Of a stretch of 64,000 bases of DNA, positions 51,230 through 59,338 are shown one piece after another. The translations under genes and the position numbers were made by a program. This stretch comes from CBFHSF01 sp965661055 (GTDB taxonomy: Bacteria > Bacteroidota > Bacteroidia > Flavobacteriales > Schleiferiaceae). Numbering within the stretch: position 1 is the stretch's first letter; every line of letters begins with the position of its first letter. The notes under the pieces are model-generated. The model saw only the letters and a program-made list of their open reading frames with translations, had not been told where the DNA came from and did not search any database. The DNA is taken from the NCBI GenBank assembly GCA_965661055.1, contig CBFICS010000002.1, positions 131,993 through 195,992 on the forward strand. Reading direction: 5' to 3'.

Positions 51230-52369
51230 ATGTTAAAGTTTTTTTCGAAGAAGAAGCAGAATAAAGAGTCATTAATGTCTAAGGACGATCAACATAAAGC
51301 AGCGCACTTACACTCATTAGTAGTTAGTGATGTAAGAAGAGAAACCGAAGACACCGTTTCAGTGGCGTTTGACTTGCCATCAAATTTAGAGTCTTTGTAT
51401 CATTTTAAGCCCGGTCAGTACTTGACTTTGAGGACCTACCTCAACGGTGAAGAGGTGAGAAGATCGTATTCTATTTGTTCTTCACCCTTAGAAGGGGAGC
51501 TTCGTGTGGCTATAAAAAAGGTTGAAAACGGATTGTTTTCGACGTTTGCTAACCAAGAGTTAAAAATAGGGGACACCTTAGATGTTATGACTCCGTTGGG
51601 TAACTTTACCTGCGATATCCATGAAAATGAGAAAAAGAAATACGTGGCTTTTGCTGCTGGTTCTGGTATTACTCCGGTAATGAGTTTAATAAAAAGCACC
51701 CTAGAAGTAGAGCCAGAGAGTACTTTTACCTTGTTTTACGGAAACAAAACCGGAAAGACGATTATTTTTAAATCAGAACTAGAAGATTTAAAAGACAAGT
51801 ACCTAAATAGATTAGAGATTCACCATGTTTTGAGTAGAGAAGACCAAGGCACTGACTACCTAAAAGGTAGAATTGACGCTGATAAGGTTTCCGCTTTCGC
51901 GGGAAGGTTTTTTGAGCCTGCTGAGGTAAACCACTTTTTCATCTGCGGACCAGAGGAAATGATAAATGCCGCTAAAGATACTTTAGCAAACCTTGGAGTG
52001 GCTAAAGAAAAAGTTCACTTTGAATTGTTTACAACTTCTACCCCAAAAGCAACGAAGTCAGAAGCTACTCAAAGCAAAACCAATGAGGTACTTAGCCAAG
52101 TAACAGTGGTGCTTGACGGTGAAGAAACCCATTTTGATATTTCAAGTAAAGGAAACACCATTTTGGACGCGGCTCTTGATGCAGGAGCGGATGTTCCTTA
52201 TGCATGCAAAGGAGCTGTTTGTTGTACTTGTAGAGCTAAAGTTCTAGAAGGAACCGTTGAAATGGAAATGAACTATGCCTTGGTGGATGAAGAGGTTGCA
52301 GACGGATATATTTTGACCTGTCAAAGCCACCCAACCTCAGAAAAAGTTGTGGTCAGCTTTGATGAATAA
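51230..52369 (+). CDS. paaE: PaaE: phenylacetyl-CoA epoxidase reductase
   Basis: 379 residues from the ATG at 51230. Residues 28-260 are a ferredoxin-NADP reductase-like domain with FAD motif RRSYSICSS and NAD(P)-binding AAGSGITPVMSL. Residues 290-379 are a plant-type [2Fe-2S] ferredoxin with CKGAVCCTCRAKV plus a downstream Cys in TCQSHP. It passes NADPH electrons to PaaA. The N-terminus is about 20 residues longer and more Lys-rich than in E. coli. An in-frame copy of the short palindromic repeat (51889-51905) encodes Val-Ser-Ala-Phe-Ala-Gly. Confidence 0.95.
   Translation: MLKFFSKKKQNKESLMSKDDQHKAAHLHSLVVSDVRRETEDTVSVAFDLPSNLESLYHFKPGQYLTLRTYLNGEEVRRSYSICSSPLEGELRVAIKKVENGLFSTFANQELKIGDTLDVMTPLGNFTCDIHENEKKKYVAFAAGSGITPVMSLIKSTLEVEPESTFTLFYGNKTGKTIIFKSELEDLKDKYLNRLEIHHVLSREDQGTDYLKGRIDADKVSAFAGRFFEPAEVNHFFICGPEEMINAAKDTLANLGVAKEKVHFELFTTSTPKATKSEATQSKTNEVLSQVTVVLDGEETHFDISSKGNTILDAALDAGADVPYACKGAVCCTCRAKVLEGTVEMEMNYALVDEEVADGYILTCQSHPTSEKVVVSFDE
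51889..51905. repeat. GNRA-loop palindromic repeat inside paaE
   Basis: TTCCGCTTTCGCGGGAA: 16 of 17 bases identical to the intergenic copies at 3611 and 14804. It is read in frame in the NAD-binding domain of PaaE, where E. coli-type proteins usually have a variable loop. Confidence 0.65.
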
Positions 52370-52405
52370 GCTCTGGGACAATAGGTTTCAAAAGAGGTTT
52401 CGCAA

Positions 52406-52879
52406 TTATTCCTCATAACTATTTAATTCCGGTAACAGACCCTTTTCCTTGATCATATAATGGTGAGGAAGTCCGTCTTCTAGGAATTCCTCACTAACAA
52501 CTTTAAACCCAAAGTCATTGTAAAACTTTATCAGGTAGCTTTGGGCCATTATTTTTACTGGGCCTGAATAGTTTGCCTCAAGAACTTCTAATGATTTTTT
52601 GAAGAGTTCTTTTCCGAGTCCAACGCCTCTATGAGGCTTGGTGGTTAAGACTCTACCAATGCTCGCTTCAGGATAAATAACCCCATGACCTGCAATTCTA
52701 GAATAGGCGACAATCTCATTTTTTTCCACTCCAAATAAGTGAAGACAATCACGATCATGCCCGTCACAATCTTGGTATGGGCAGTTTTGCTCGACTGAAA
52801 ACACTTCCAACCGCACTTTCAAAATATCGTATAACTCATCCAACGAAAGTTGATTATACTTTTTTGTTATCCATTGCAT
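52406..52879 (-). CDS. elaA: ElaA-like GNAT acetyltransferase
   Basis: 157 residues. The ElaA opening LYDILKVRLEVFSVEQNCPYQDCDGHD is followed by the acetyl-CoA loop (about RGVGLGKELF) and AQSYLIKFYNDFGF. A cytosolic N-acetyltransferase; acceptor unknown. It converges with paaE across 36 bases without a clear terminator. Confidence 0.93.
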   Translation of the reverse strand: MQWITKKYNQLSLDELYDILKVRLEVFSVEQNCPYQDCDGHDRDCLHLFGVEKNEIVAYSRIAGHGVIYPEASIGRVLTTKPHRGVGLGKELFKKSLEVLEANYSGPVKIMAQSYLIKFYNDFGFKVVSEEFLEDGLPHHYMIKEKGLLPELNSYEE

Positions 52880-52946
52880 TCATCTAGGATTTAAATTTTG
52901 ATTACTTTCACACTCTAAATATAGAAGAAATAGAAGATTGAAGGAG

Positions 52947-53930
52947 ATGAAGTCGCTAATAGAAGATTTTTCACAACACCTTTTAGATGGATTAAAGACG
53001 GTTGACAATGCTAGCTTAAGTCCCATAAACAGTGAGATTGAGAATGTTTTGATAACTGGATTGGGGGGTTCTGGAATTGGCGCAACCATTGTTTCAGAAC
53101 TGTGTAAGCCCACGGCTTCTATTCCTGTATTTGTCAATAAAGATTATCAAATTCCAGGTTGGGTTTCTAAAAAGACCCTAGTAATTGCGTGTTCTTACTC
53201 TGGTAATACTGAAGAAACGGTTGAAGCCGTTAATCGTGCCATAGAGAACGAGGCTCAAATTGTGGCCATTACTTCTGGAGGAAAATTAGAAGAGACTTGT
53301 TTAAAGCACAAGTTTGATCACCTAATTATTCCCGGTGGCAATCCTCCAAGATCAATGCTTGCCTATAGCCTTGTTTGTCTCTTTGGCTTATTAGAAAATG
53401 CAGGTGTCATCAATGGTGATTACCGCTTAGAAATTGAAAAATCTGCTGCATTGTTAGATGCAACAGAAGTTTCCGTAAGGTCACAAGCAGAATTTATGGC
53501 TAAGGCTATGAAAAACACAACGGTGTGTATCTATGCATGCGAAGGAATGGGAGGCGTCGCCACCAGGTGGAGACAACAACTCAATGAGAATTCAAAAATG
53601 TTGGGCTGGGATGCGGTAATTCCTGAAATGAATCACAATGAATTGGTTGGTTGGGCCGGCGGATCGAACCAAATATCTACCGTGTTTTTGAAAACACCAG
53701 GAGATTACGAGAGAAATAAGAAGCGCACAGAACTCAACGTGGGCATCGTTCAGAAGCATACTAATAAGGTTTTTGAAATGGATGCTAAAGGAGACTCTAG
53801 TATTCAAAGTGCACTGTATTTAATTCACCTGGGTGATTGGTTATCGTATTATTTACAGCAAGAGAATGAGGTAGATATTATGGATATCAAAGTCATAGAA
53901 TATTTAAAATCCGAATTAGAAAAGTACTGA
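52947..53930 (+). CDS. Bifunctional phosphoglucose/phosphomannose isomerase
   Basis: 327 residues from the ATG at 52947, which follows an AAGGAG-like sequence; an in-frame TTG lies three codons upstream. SIS domain with GGSGIGATIVSEL and the phosphate-binding ACSYSGNTEETVEAVN, then the family's catalytic EMNHNELVGW. It interconverts glucose-6-P, fructose-6-P and mannose-6-P. It heads a same-strand run with an outer-membrane protein (one-base overlap) and lipB. Confidence 0.92.
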   Translation: MKSLIEDFSQHLLDGLKTVDNASLSPINSEIENVLITGLGGSGIGATIVSELCKPTASIPVFVNKDYQIPGWVSKKTLVIACSYSGNTEETVEAVNRAIENEAQIVAITSGGKLEETCLKHKFDHLIIPGGNPPRSMLAYSLVCLFGLLENAGVINGDYRLEIEKSAALLDATEVSVRSQAEFMAKAMKNTTVCIYACEGMGGVATRWRQQLNENSKMLGWDAVIPEMNHNELVGWAGGSNQISTVFLKTPGDYERNKKRTELNVGIVQKHTNKVFEMDAKGDSSIQSALYLIHLGDWLSYYLQQENEVDIMDIKVIEYLKSELEKY

Positions 53931-54463
53931 TGAGATTTGCCCTGCTTTTACTCTTCCTACCTATATTTTCTTTTGGTCAGTTAGACTCTGCCCAGTGGAT
54001 GCTAGGAGGGTCAGCAAGTGGCAATATTACTAACCTTTCTGAGGGCTATGCCTACACCATTAAATTAGAACCTCAAGTCGGTTACGTGTTAACCAAAAAC
54101 CACATTGTGGGTATTCAGGCTTCCGCAGGGTTTTTATCTACGGGAAACAAATACAGTGGTGTGTTATTTTATAGAGGCATTTATTTTCTTAGTGATTTTG
54201 TCGGGCTTTTTGGCCAAGTAGAAGGAGGGTATTTATACCGCGAATCTATTTCAGTTTTTGACGGTAGCGTCAACAGTTTTCAAGGATTTAGGTTCGGTGG
54301 TAAAGCTGGGGTAAGTACTTTTTTAAGTCAGAACGTTTCGTTAGACACTTTTCTTTTTTACGACGGCAACAACAGCTATGGTACGAGTGCACGATCTGGA
54401 AGAAGCAATCCGATACTTGAACAAAACTTTGGTCTAGGTGTTGGCTTTCAAATATATCTGTAA
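53930..54463 (+). CDS. Outer-membrane beta-barrel protein of unknown function
   Basis: 177 residues. The signal peptide ends FSFGQ. Alternating strands such as YVLTKNHIVGIQASAGFLS and a C-terminal aromatic strand (FGLGVGFQIYL) indicate an eight-strand OmpA/OmpW-like barrel. The stop and the lipB start share a base (TAATG); the start shares a base with the isomerase stop. No specific family. Confidence 0.82.
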   Translation: MRFALLLLFLPIFSFGQLDSAQWMLGGSASGNITNLSEGYAYTIKLEPQVGYVLTKNHIVGIQASAGFLSTGNKYSGVLFYRGIYFLSDFVGLFGQVEGGYLYRESISVFDGSVNSFQGFRFGGKAGVSTFLSQNVSLDTFLFYDGNNSYGTSARSGRSNPILEQNFGLGVGFQIYL

Positions 54464-55164
54464 TGGCTACAAATGTTGTTTTTGAAGATTTAGGTGAGAT
54501 TGAGTACAAGAAAGCGTGGGACTATCAAGAATCCATTTTTTCTGAAACCGTAAATCAAAAGTTTACAAACCGAAAGCTTCCTGAAGACCAGCAAACTGAA
54601 ACCAAAGACAGACTTCTCTTTTGTACCCATCCCCATGTTTACACCTTAGGTAAAAGTGGCTCTATTGACCACCTTCTGATTGATGAAGAAAAAATGAAAG
54701 AAGAAGGGGTTACCTTTTTTAAAACCAATAGAGGTGGCGATATTACTTACCATGGTCCAGGTCAAATTGTGGGCTATCCAATTTTTGATTTAGACCATTT
54801 CTTTCCTGATATTCATAAGTATCTTCGGTATTTAGAAGAAGCCATCATTGCTACCATGGCAGAGTATGGCTTGTCTGGAGAACGCAGTCCTGGTGAGACG
54901 GGCGTTTGGTTAGATGTTGGTAAGCCATCGGCCAGAAAGATTTGCGCTATGGGCGTAAGGGCGTCTAGGTGGGTTACTATGCATGGTTTTGCATTCAATG
55001 TCAATGCAAACCTGAAATATTTTGGTTACATTGTTCCATGTGGAATTAATGACAAGGCAGTTACTTCTATGAATCTTGAATTGGGTTATGACCTAGACAT
55101 GGAAGAGGTAAAGGCTAAAGTCAAATTTCACCTAGCCAAAATGTTTGACCTCAATTACCTCTAG
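54463..55164 (+). CDS. lipB: Lipoyl(octanoyl) transferase
   Basis: 233 residues. Conserved GGDITYHGPGQIVGYPIFDL (91-110), Lys159 in ARKICAMG and the nucleophile Cys193 in VPCGI. It transfers octanoate from ACP to lipoyl domains of 2-oxoacid dehydrogenases and the glycine cleavage system. The lipoylated E2 partners of the fused E1 at 45453 would depend on it. Confidence 0.96.
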   Translation: MATNVVFEDLGEIEYKKAWDYQESIFSETVNQKFTNRKLPEDQQTETKDRLLFCTHPHVYTLGKSGSIDHLLIDEEKMKEEGVTFFKTNRGGDITYHGPGQIVGYPIFDLDHFFPDIHKYLRYLEEAIIATMAEYGLSGERSPGETGVWLDVGKPSARKICAMGVRASRWVTMHGFAFNVNANLKYFGYIVPCGINDKAVTSMNLELGYDLDMEEVKAKVKFHLAKMFDLNYL

Positions 55165-55165
55165 A

Positions 55166-56302
55166 ATGAAAAAAATCACACGCTTTTTCATTTACCTATT
55201 AGGAACAATAGGTATCATTGCTCTTGGACTCAAGTTGACGGGAAACGGTTACTTACTAAAAGGGGTTTGGGCAACGTATCTCCACGGCCACAATACAGCA
55301 TCTATTGATGATATGAGGTTTTTTGAAACCGGAAGGGTTAAAGCCAATAATCCACTTTCGTGGGAGGAAGACTCACTAATGGGAAAAGTTGAGCTTTCCA
55401 AAAAGCTTAGAGAGAGCTTAGAGAGTTCAGAGTCTGTTGCTTTTTTAGCGGTTAAAAGGGGAAAGTTAATTTTTGAAGAATATTGGGATGGTTACTCTGA
55501 CAGTAGCTACTCCAATAGTTTTTCCATGGCAAAATCAATAACCACATTATTAACTCAACGGGCTATTCAGCAGGGGTATATCAATTCTTGGGATGATAAG
55601 GTTATCAAATACCTTCCTAACCTTAAGGGGCCTTACGCAAGCCAAATTACCCTTAGGCATTTGGCGACTATGACGGCCAACCTAACTTGGAAAGAAAAAT
55701 ATAAAAGTCCCTTTGCCATTACCGCAAAAACCTACTTTGGTGAAGATGTTCAAAATCTATTATATAGTGAGGTAACGGTAGATAGTGTTCCCGGTGAAAT
55801 TTACACTTATCAAAGTGGAGCTACTGAATATTTGGGTATGGCTGTACAAGCAGCAGTGAAGAAACCCATTTATGAATTTGCTTCTGAAGCTTTGTGGTCA
55901 CCTATAGGGGCAGAAAATGATGCTTATTGGCATTTAGACGATCACGGAATGGCACTTACTTTTTGCTGTTTTAATTCAAACGCAAGAGACTTTGCTAAGC
56001 TGGGTGGGCTCATGATAAACTATGGCAAATTACACGGTGTTCAAATAATAGATAGCGCCTTTGTGGCCGAAGCTCAGAGACCTTATAAGTCTCCTTACTA
56101 CGGCTGTGGATTTTGGATAGATCATGAAGGAGGAGAAGGAGTGTATTACTTCAGAGGTGTGTTGGGACAGTACATAATTATTTTTCCCAAAAGAGATTTA
56201 GTAGTGGTTAGACTGGGTAAAAAGAGAGTTTTTGACCCAAATTCTCCGCATCCAAGCGATTTTAGAAAAATTGTAGAGGAAATAAAGAATAATAACTGGT
56301 AA
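55166..56302 (+). CDS. Serine hydrolase, class C beta-lactamase family
   Basis: 378 residues from the ATG at 55166, which follows the lipB stop by one base. An N-terminal hydrophobic helix (anchor or uncleaved signal) is followed by the beta-lactamase-related domain. The SxxK motif is Ser120-Met-Ala-Lys123, and YQSGATEY supplies the Tyr of the second motif. Family members include carboxypeptidases, esterases and 6-aminohexanoate hydrolases; the substrate is not predictable. Confidence 0.9.
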   Translation: MKKITRFFIYLLGTIGIIALGLKLTGNGYLLKGVWATYLHGHNTASIDDMRFFETGRVKANNPLSWEEDSLMGKVELSKKLRESLESSESVAFLAVKRGKLIFEEYWDGYSDSSYSNSFSMAKSITTLLTQRAIQQGYINSWDDKVIKYLPNLKGPYASQITLRHLATMTANLTWKEKYKSPFAITAKTYFGEDVQNLLYSEVTVDSVPGEIYTYQSGATEYLGMAVQAAVKKPIYEFASEALWSPIGAENDAYWHLDDHGMALTFCCFNSNARDFAKLGGLMINYGKLHGVQIIDSAFVAEAQRPYKSPYYGCGFWIDHEGGEGVYYFRGVLGQYIIIFPKRDLVVVRLGKKRVFDPNSPHPSDFRKIVEEIKNNNW

Positions 56303-56317
56303 CCTAATCAAATTTTT

Positions 56318-56704
56318 ATGAGTACAATCGCTTATATCGTTGTCTTTGCATTGACAATAATTGTCTTAGTCGGAAACTGGAGAGTTTATGAAAAGGCCGG
56401 TCAGCCTGGATGGGCAACGTTAATTCCTATTGTGAATCTTTACTTTTTGTTGCAAATCGCTAAAAAGCCCACGTGGTGGATGTTACTTTTAATTGTGCCT
56501 TTTGTTAATATTGTGATTGCATTTATTATCAATATTGAAGTGGCCAAGAATTTTGGTAGATCAGCTGGCTTTGGCGTTGGATTGACCCTTTTGAATGTGA
56601 TTTTCATTCCTATTTTAGGATTCGGAGATGACAAGTACTTAGGAGGTGACCAAGATTATTGGAATCAAAAAGACGATATTATTGATAGTGACCTTGTAGA
56701 ATAG
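56318..56704 (+). CDS. DUF5684 family membrane protein
   Basis: 128 residues with four membrane helices and the family's signatures WRVYEKAGQPGWATLIPIVNLYFLLQIAKKPTWW and KNFGRSAGFGVGLTLL. Role unknown. The C-terminal tail is acidic. It is read in the same direction as the hydrolase upstream and the exonuclease downstream. Confidence 0.9.
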   Translation: MSTIAYIVVFALTIIVLVGNWRVYEKAGQPGWATLIPIVNLYFLLQIAKKPTWWMLLLIVPFVNIVIAFIINIEVAKNFGRSAGFGVGLTLLNVIFIPILGFGDDKYLGGDQDYWNQKDDIIDSDLVE

Positions 56705-56727
56705 TAAACAACCTAACCTAAATTGAC

Positions 56728-57459
56728 ATGTTGCACCAACTCAACTTGTCGAAGATTCTTTTCTTAGACATAGAAACCGTTCCTGCCGTATCAAGCTTTT
56801 CAGAACTAGACTCTGATTGGCAAGGGCTATGGGACAAAAAAACACAGTGGCAAAGAGGTGAGGCATCGCCCGATGAGTATTATGAGCAAAGAGCTGGTAT
56901 TTTAGCTGAGTTTGGCAAGATTGCCTGCATCTCAGTGGGGTATTTTAATCACTCTAATGACGAAAGAGAGTTTAGAATAAAATCCTTTTACGGAGATCAG
57001 GAGAAAGAAATCCTTTCGGGGTTTAAATCGTTATTAGACTCTTACTTTTATCAGGATGATGTTTTACTGTGTGCCCATAACGGAAAGGAATTTGACTTTC
57101 CGTACCTGTCCAGAAGAATGGTGGTAAATAGATTGGTGCTTCCTGGAATTCTCAACACTCATGGCCAAAAACCTTGGGAAGTTAAGTTTCTCGACACCAT
57201 GGAATTATGGAAGTTTGGTGATAGAAAGAATTACACGTCTATAGCTCTGTTGTCAAAACTTTTAGATATACCCACCCCAAAAGACGACATTGACGGATCA
57301 CAGGTAAAAGATGTTTTTTATCAAGAGAAAGACTACCAAAGAATTGCTAACTACTGTCAAAAAGATACCTTAGCCGTAGCTCAGCTTTTGTTGAGGTATA
57401 TGAATCAACCATTAATTCACGAAACGGAAGTTTCAATAATAGATAACAGTAATCATTGA
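56728..57459 (+). CDS. DEDDy-type 3'-5' exonuclease, PolB-proofreading-like
   Basis: 243 residues of RNase H-like fold. Exo I is FLDIETVP (about 12-19), Exo II is in AHNGKEFDFPYLSRRM with its Asp, and Exo III is Tyr-Cys-Gln-Lys-Asp near 210. This matches the predicted 3'-5' exonuclease of PolB-like proteins with no polymerase domain. It would degrade single-stranded DNA ends or nucleotides. Its TGA overlaps the TTG start of the ABC gene. Confidence 0.88.
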   Translation: MLHQLNLSKILFLDIETVPAVSSFSELDSDWQGLWDKKTQWQRGEASPDEYYEQRAGILAEFGKIACISVGYFNHSNDEREFRIKSFYGDQEKEILSGFKSLLDSYFYQDDVLLCAHNGKEFDFPYLSRRMVVNRLVLPGILNTHGQKPWEVKFLDTMELWKFGDRKNYTSIALLSKLLDIPTPKDDIDGSQVKDVFYQEKDYQRIANYCQKDTLAVAQLLLRYMNQPLIHETEVSIIDNSNH

Positions 57460-59129
57460 GTGATATAGTTTTACAGATCGACCAGTTAAACATTGGATTT
57501 CCTCCTTATGCTGAACCATTGGTAAAAGAACTAAGCCTCACGGTGAAAAAAGGAAAAACCCTTGCGTTGGTGGGTGAATCTGGATCAGGAAAATCACTTT
57601 CTAGCCTTGCTGTAATGGGGCTTTTACCCGGCCGTGGAAAATGTATTTCGGGTGAGATAAAGTTTTCCACTCAAGGAGAATCTCTTGAGTTAACCCAGGC
57701 TACCGAAGAAGCGTATCAAAAGATTAGGGGAAGAGAGATAGGCATGATTTTTCAAGAACCCATGTCTGCCTTAAATCCTTCCATGCGCTGTGGTGAACAA
57801 GTGGCAGAAGTCTTGAAACTGCATAAAAACGCTTCCGCGGAAAAGGCGAAAAAAGAGGTGTTAGAGCTTTTTCATCGAGTTAAATTACCTGACCCAAGTA
57901 AAACCTTCACAAAGTACCCGCATGAGCTTTCTGGTGGACAGCGACAAAGAGTGGTCATTGCCATTGCCATTGCTTGCAAACCTAAGCTCTTAATTGCGGA
58001 CGAACCTACTACCGCATTAGATGTCACGGTTCAAAAAGAAATTCTACAACTCTTATCTGAATTACAGAAAGAAGAAGATATGGGAATGATTTTTATAACT
58101 CATGACCTTGGGGTAGTTTCAGAGATCAGTGATGAGGTGGTTGTTCTTTACAAAGGAAAAATGGTGGAAAAAGGAACCACCAAAGAAATACTAAAAAATC
58201 CACAAGAAGCCTATACCAAAGGGTTGATTGCCAGTCGCCCTCCGTTAGAAAGAAAACCCAAAAGGCTTTTAACGGTTTCAGATTTTTTGAGCGGTAGAAC
58301 CTTAGATGTCAACGAGAGAGAAATAAACATTCCCCCAAAGGGAGAAAGTCCGCTACTTGAAGTGGTTGATGTTGAAAAGCACTACCTGACCCAAAAGGGA
58401 TTTTTTGGAAAGCCCAATGTTTATTTTACCGCCTTAAATAAAGTTCGATTGACCATTTATTCAGGACAAACCTTAGGGCTAGTAGGCGAGTCGGGGTGCG
58501 GAAAATCTACCATAGGTAGAGCCATAGCCGGATTGGTTAAACCTGAAAAAGGAAAAATTTTATACCGTGGTAAAGACCTGTTGACTCTCAATAGAAAGCA
58601 ACGAAAAGAGTTTAGCCGAAAAATTCAATTGATCTTTCAAGACCCGTACAGTTCGCTCAATCCAAGACAAAGAATTGGTGAAATAATTTCTGAACCTATG
58701 GAGGTCCACAACCTAGAAGGAAGTGCTTCTCTAAGAAAAGAAAGGGTCTTGTGGTTATTAGAAAAGGTGGGGTTAGATGCGGCGGCTGCACAGAAATATC
58801 CGCACGAGTTTAGCGGTGGACAAAGACAACGCATAAGAATTGCTAGAGCTTTAGCGGTAAGACCTGAATTGATCATTTGTGATGAATCCGTTTCTGCTTT
58901 AGATGTTTCTGTTCAGGCCCAAGTAATCAATTTGTTAAATGACCTCAAAGACGAATTTGGATTTTCTTACTTATTCATATCTCATGACTTGGGGGTAGTT
59001 AAATATATGAGTGATTTCTTATCTGTAATGAAATCGGGTGAAATTGTTGAAGAAGGACAACCCGATGTGGTTTATAAAAATCCACAGACAGAGTATACAA
59101 GAACGCTTATAGAAAGTATTCCTCAATGA
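57456..59129 (+). CDS. Dipeptide/oligopeptide-type ABC transporter, two ATPases fused
   Basis: 557 residues with two complete nucleotide-binding domains. The first has Walker A GESGSGKS (40-47), signature LSGGQRQRV and Walker B LLIADEPTTALDV. The second has GESGCGKS, FSGGQRQRI and ELIICDESVSALDV. The layout is that of YejF/GsiA proteins that drive peptide or glutathione uptake. No permease or binding protein is next to it. The TTG start overlaps the preceding stop (TTGA) and MSDIVLQIDQLNI is the usual N-terminus. Confidence 0.92.
   Translation: MSDIVLQIDQLNIGFPPYAEPLVKELSLTVKKGKTLALVGESGSGKSLSSLAVMGLLPGRGKCISGEIKFSTQGESLELTQATEEAYQKIRGREIGMIFQEPMSALNPSMRCGEQVAEVLKLHKNASAEKAKKEVLELFHRVKLPDPSKTFTKYPHELSGGQRQRVVIAIAIACKPKLLIADEPTTALDVTVQKEILQLLSELQKEEDMGMIFITHDLGVVSEISDEVVVLYKGKMVEKGTTKEILKNPQEAYTKGLIASRPPLERKPKRLLTVSDFLSGRTLDVNEREINIPPKGESPLLEVVDVEKHYLTQKGFFGKPNVYFTALNKVRLTIYSGQTLGLVGESGCGKSTIGRAIAGLVKPEKGKILYRGKDLLTLNRKQRKEFSRKIQLIFQDPYSSLNPRQRIGEIISEPMEVHNLEGSASLRKERVLWLLEKVGLDAAAAQKYPHEFSGGQRQRIRIARALAVRPELIICDESVSALDVSVQAQVINLLNDLKDEFGFSYLFISHDLGVVKYMSDFLSVMKSGEIVEEGQPDVVYKNPQTEYTRTLIESIPQ
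57831..57844. repeat. GCTTCCGCGGAAAA, possible family variant inside the ABC gene
   Basis: Shares TTCCGCGGAA with the palindrome in the SRAP gene and reads in frame as Ala-Ser-Ala-Glu-Lys. Weak membership; it could be chance. Confidence 0.25.
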
Positions 59130-59338
59130 TAGAACTTCTAGAAAGTTATACGCTAGAAATTTTAATTGTAGTTTTAGTGGTGACAATTCCGCCCCCTATT
59201 TTTGCAATTTTACACATGCTTGTAAAGAAGCCTAAAGGGTTGCTTTGGTGGATGCTTATTGTTTTAGTTGTTCCGATTTTCGGTCCGCTAGCCTATGTTT
59301 TTTACGGAAAGGAATTAAAAGCAAAAAAAGTGAAATGA
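59126..59338 (+). CDS. PLDc_N domain small membrane protein
   Basis: 70 residues with two membrane helices and the PLDc_N ending IVLVVPIFGPLAYVFYGKE. In phospholipase D/cardiolipin synthase proteins this domain precedes the catalytic part; here it stands alone, as in many Bacteroidota. The start overlaps the ABC gene stop by four bases and the end overlaps the next start (ATGA). Confidence 0.85.
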   Translation: MIELLESYTLEILIVVLVVTIPPPIFAILHMLVKKPKGLLWWMLIVLVVPIFGPLAYVFYGKELKAKKVK

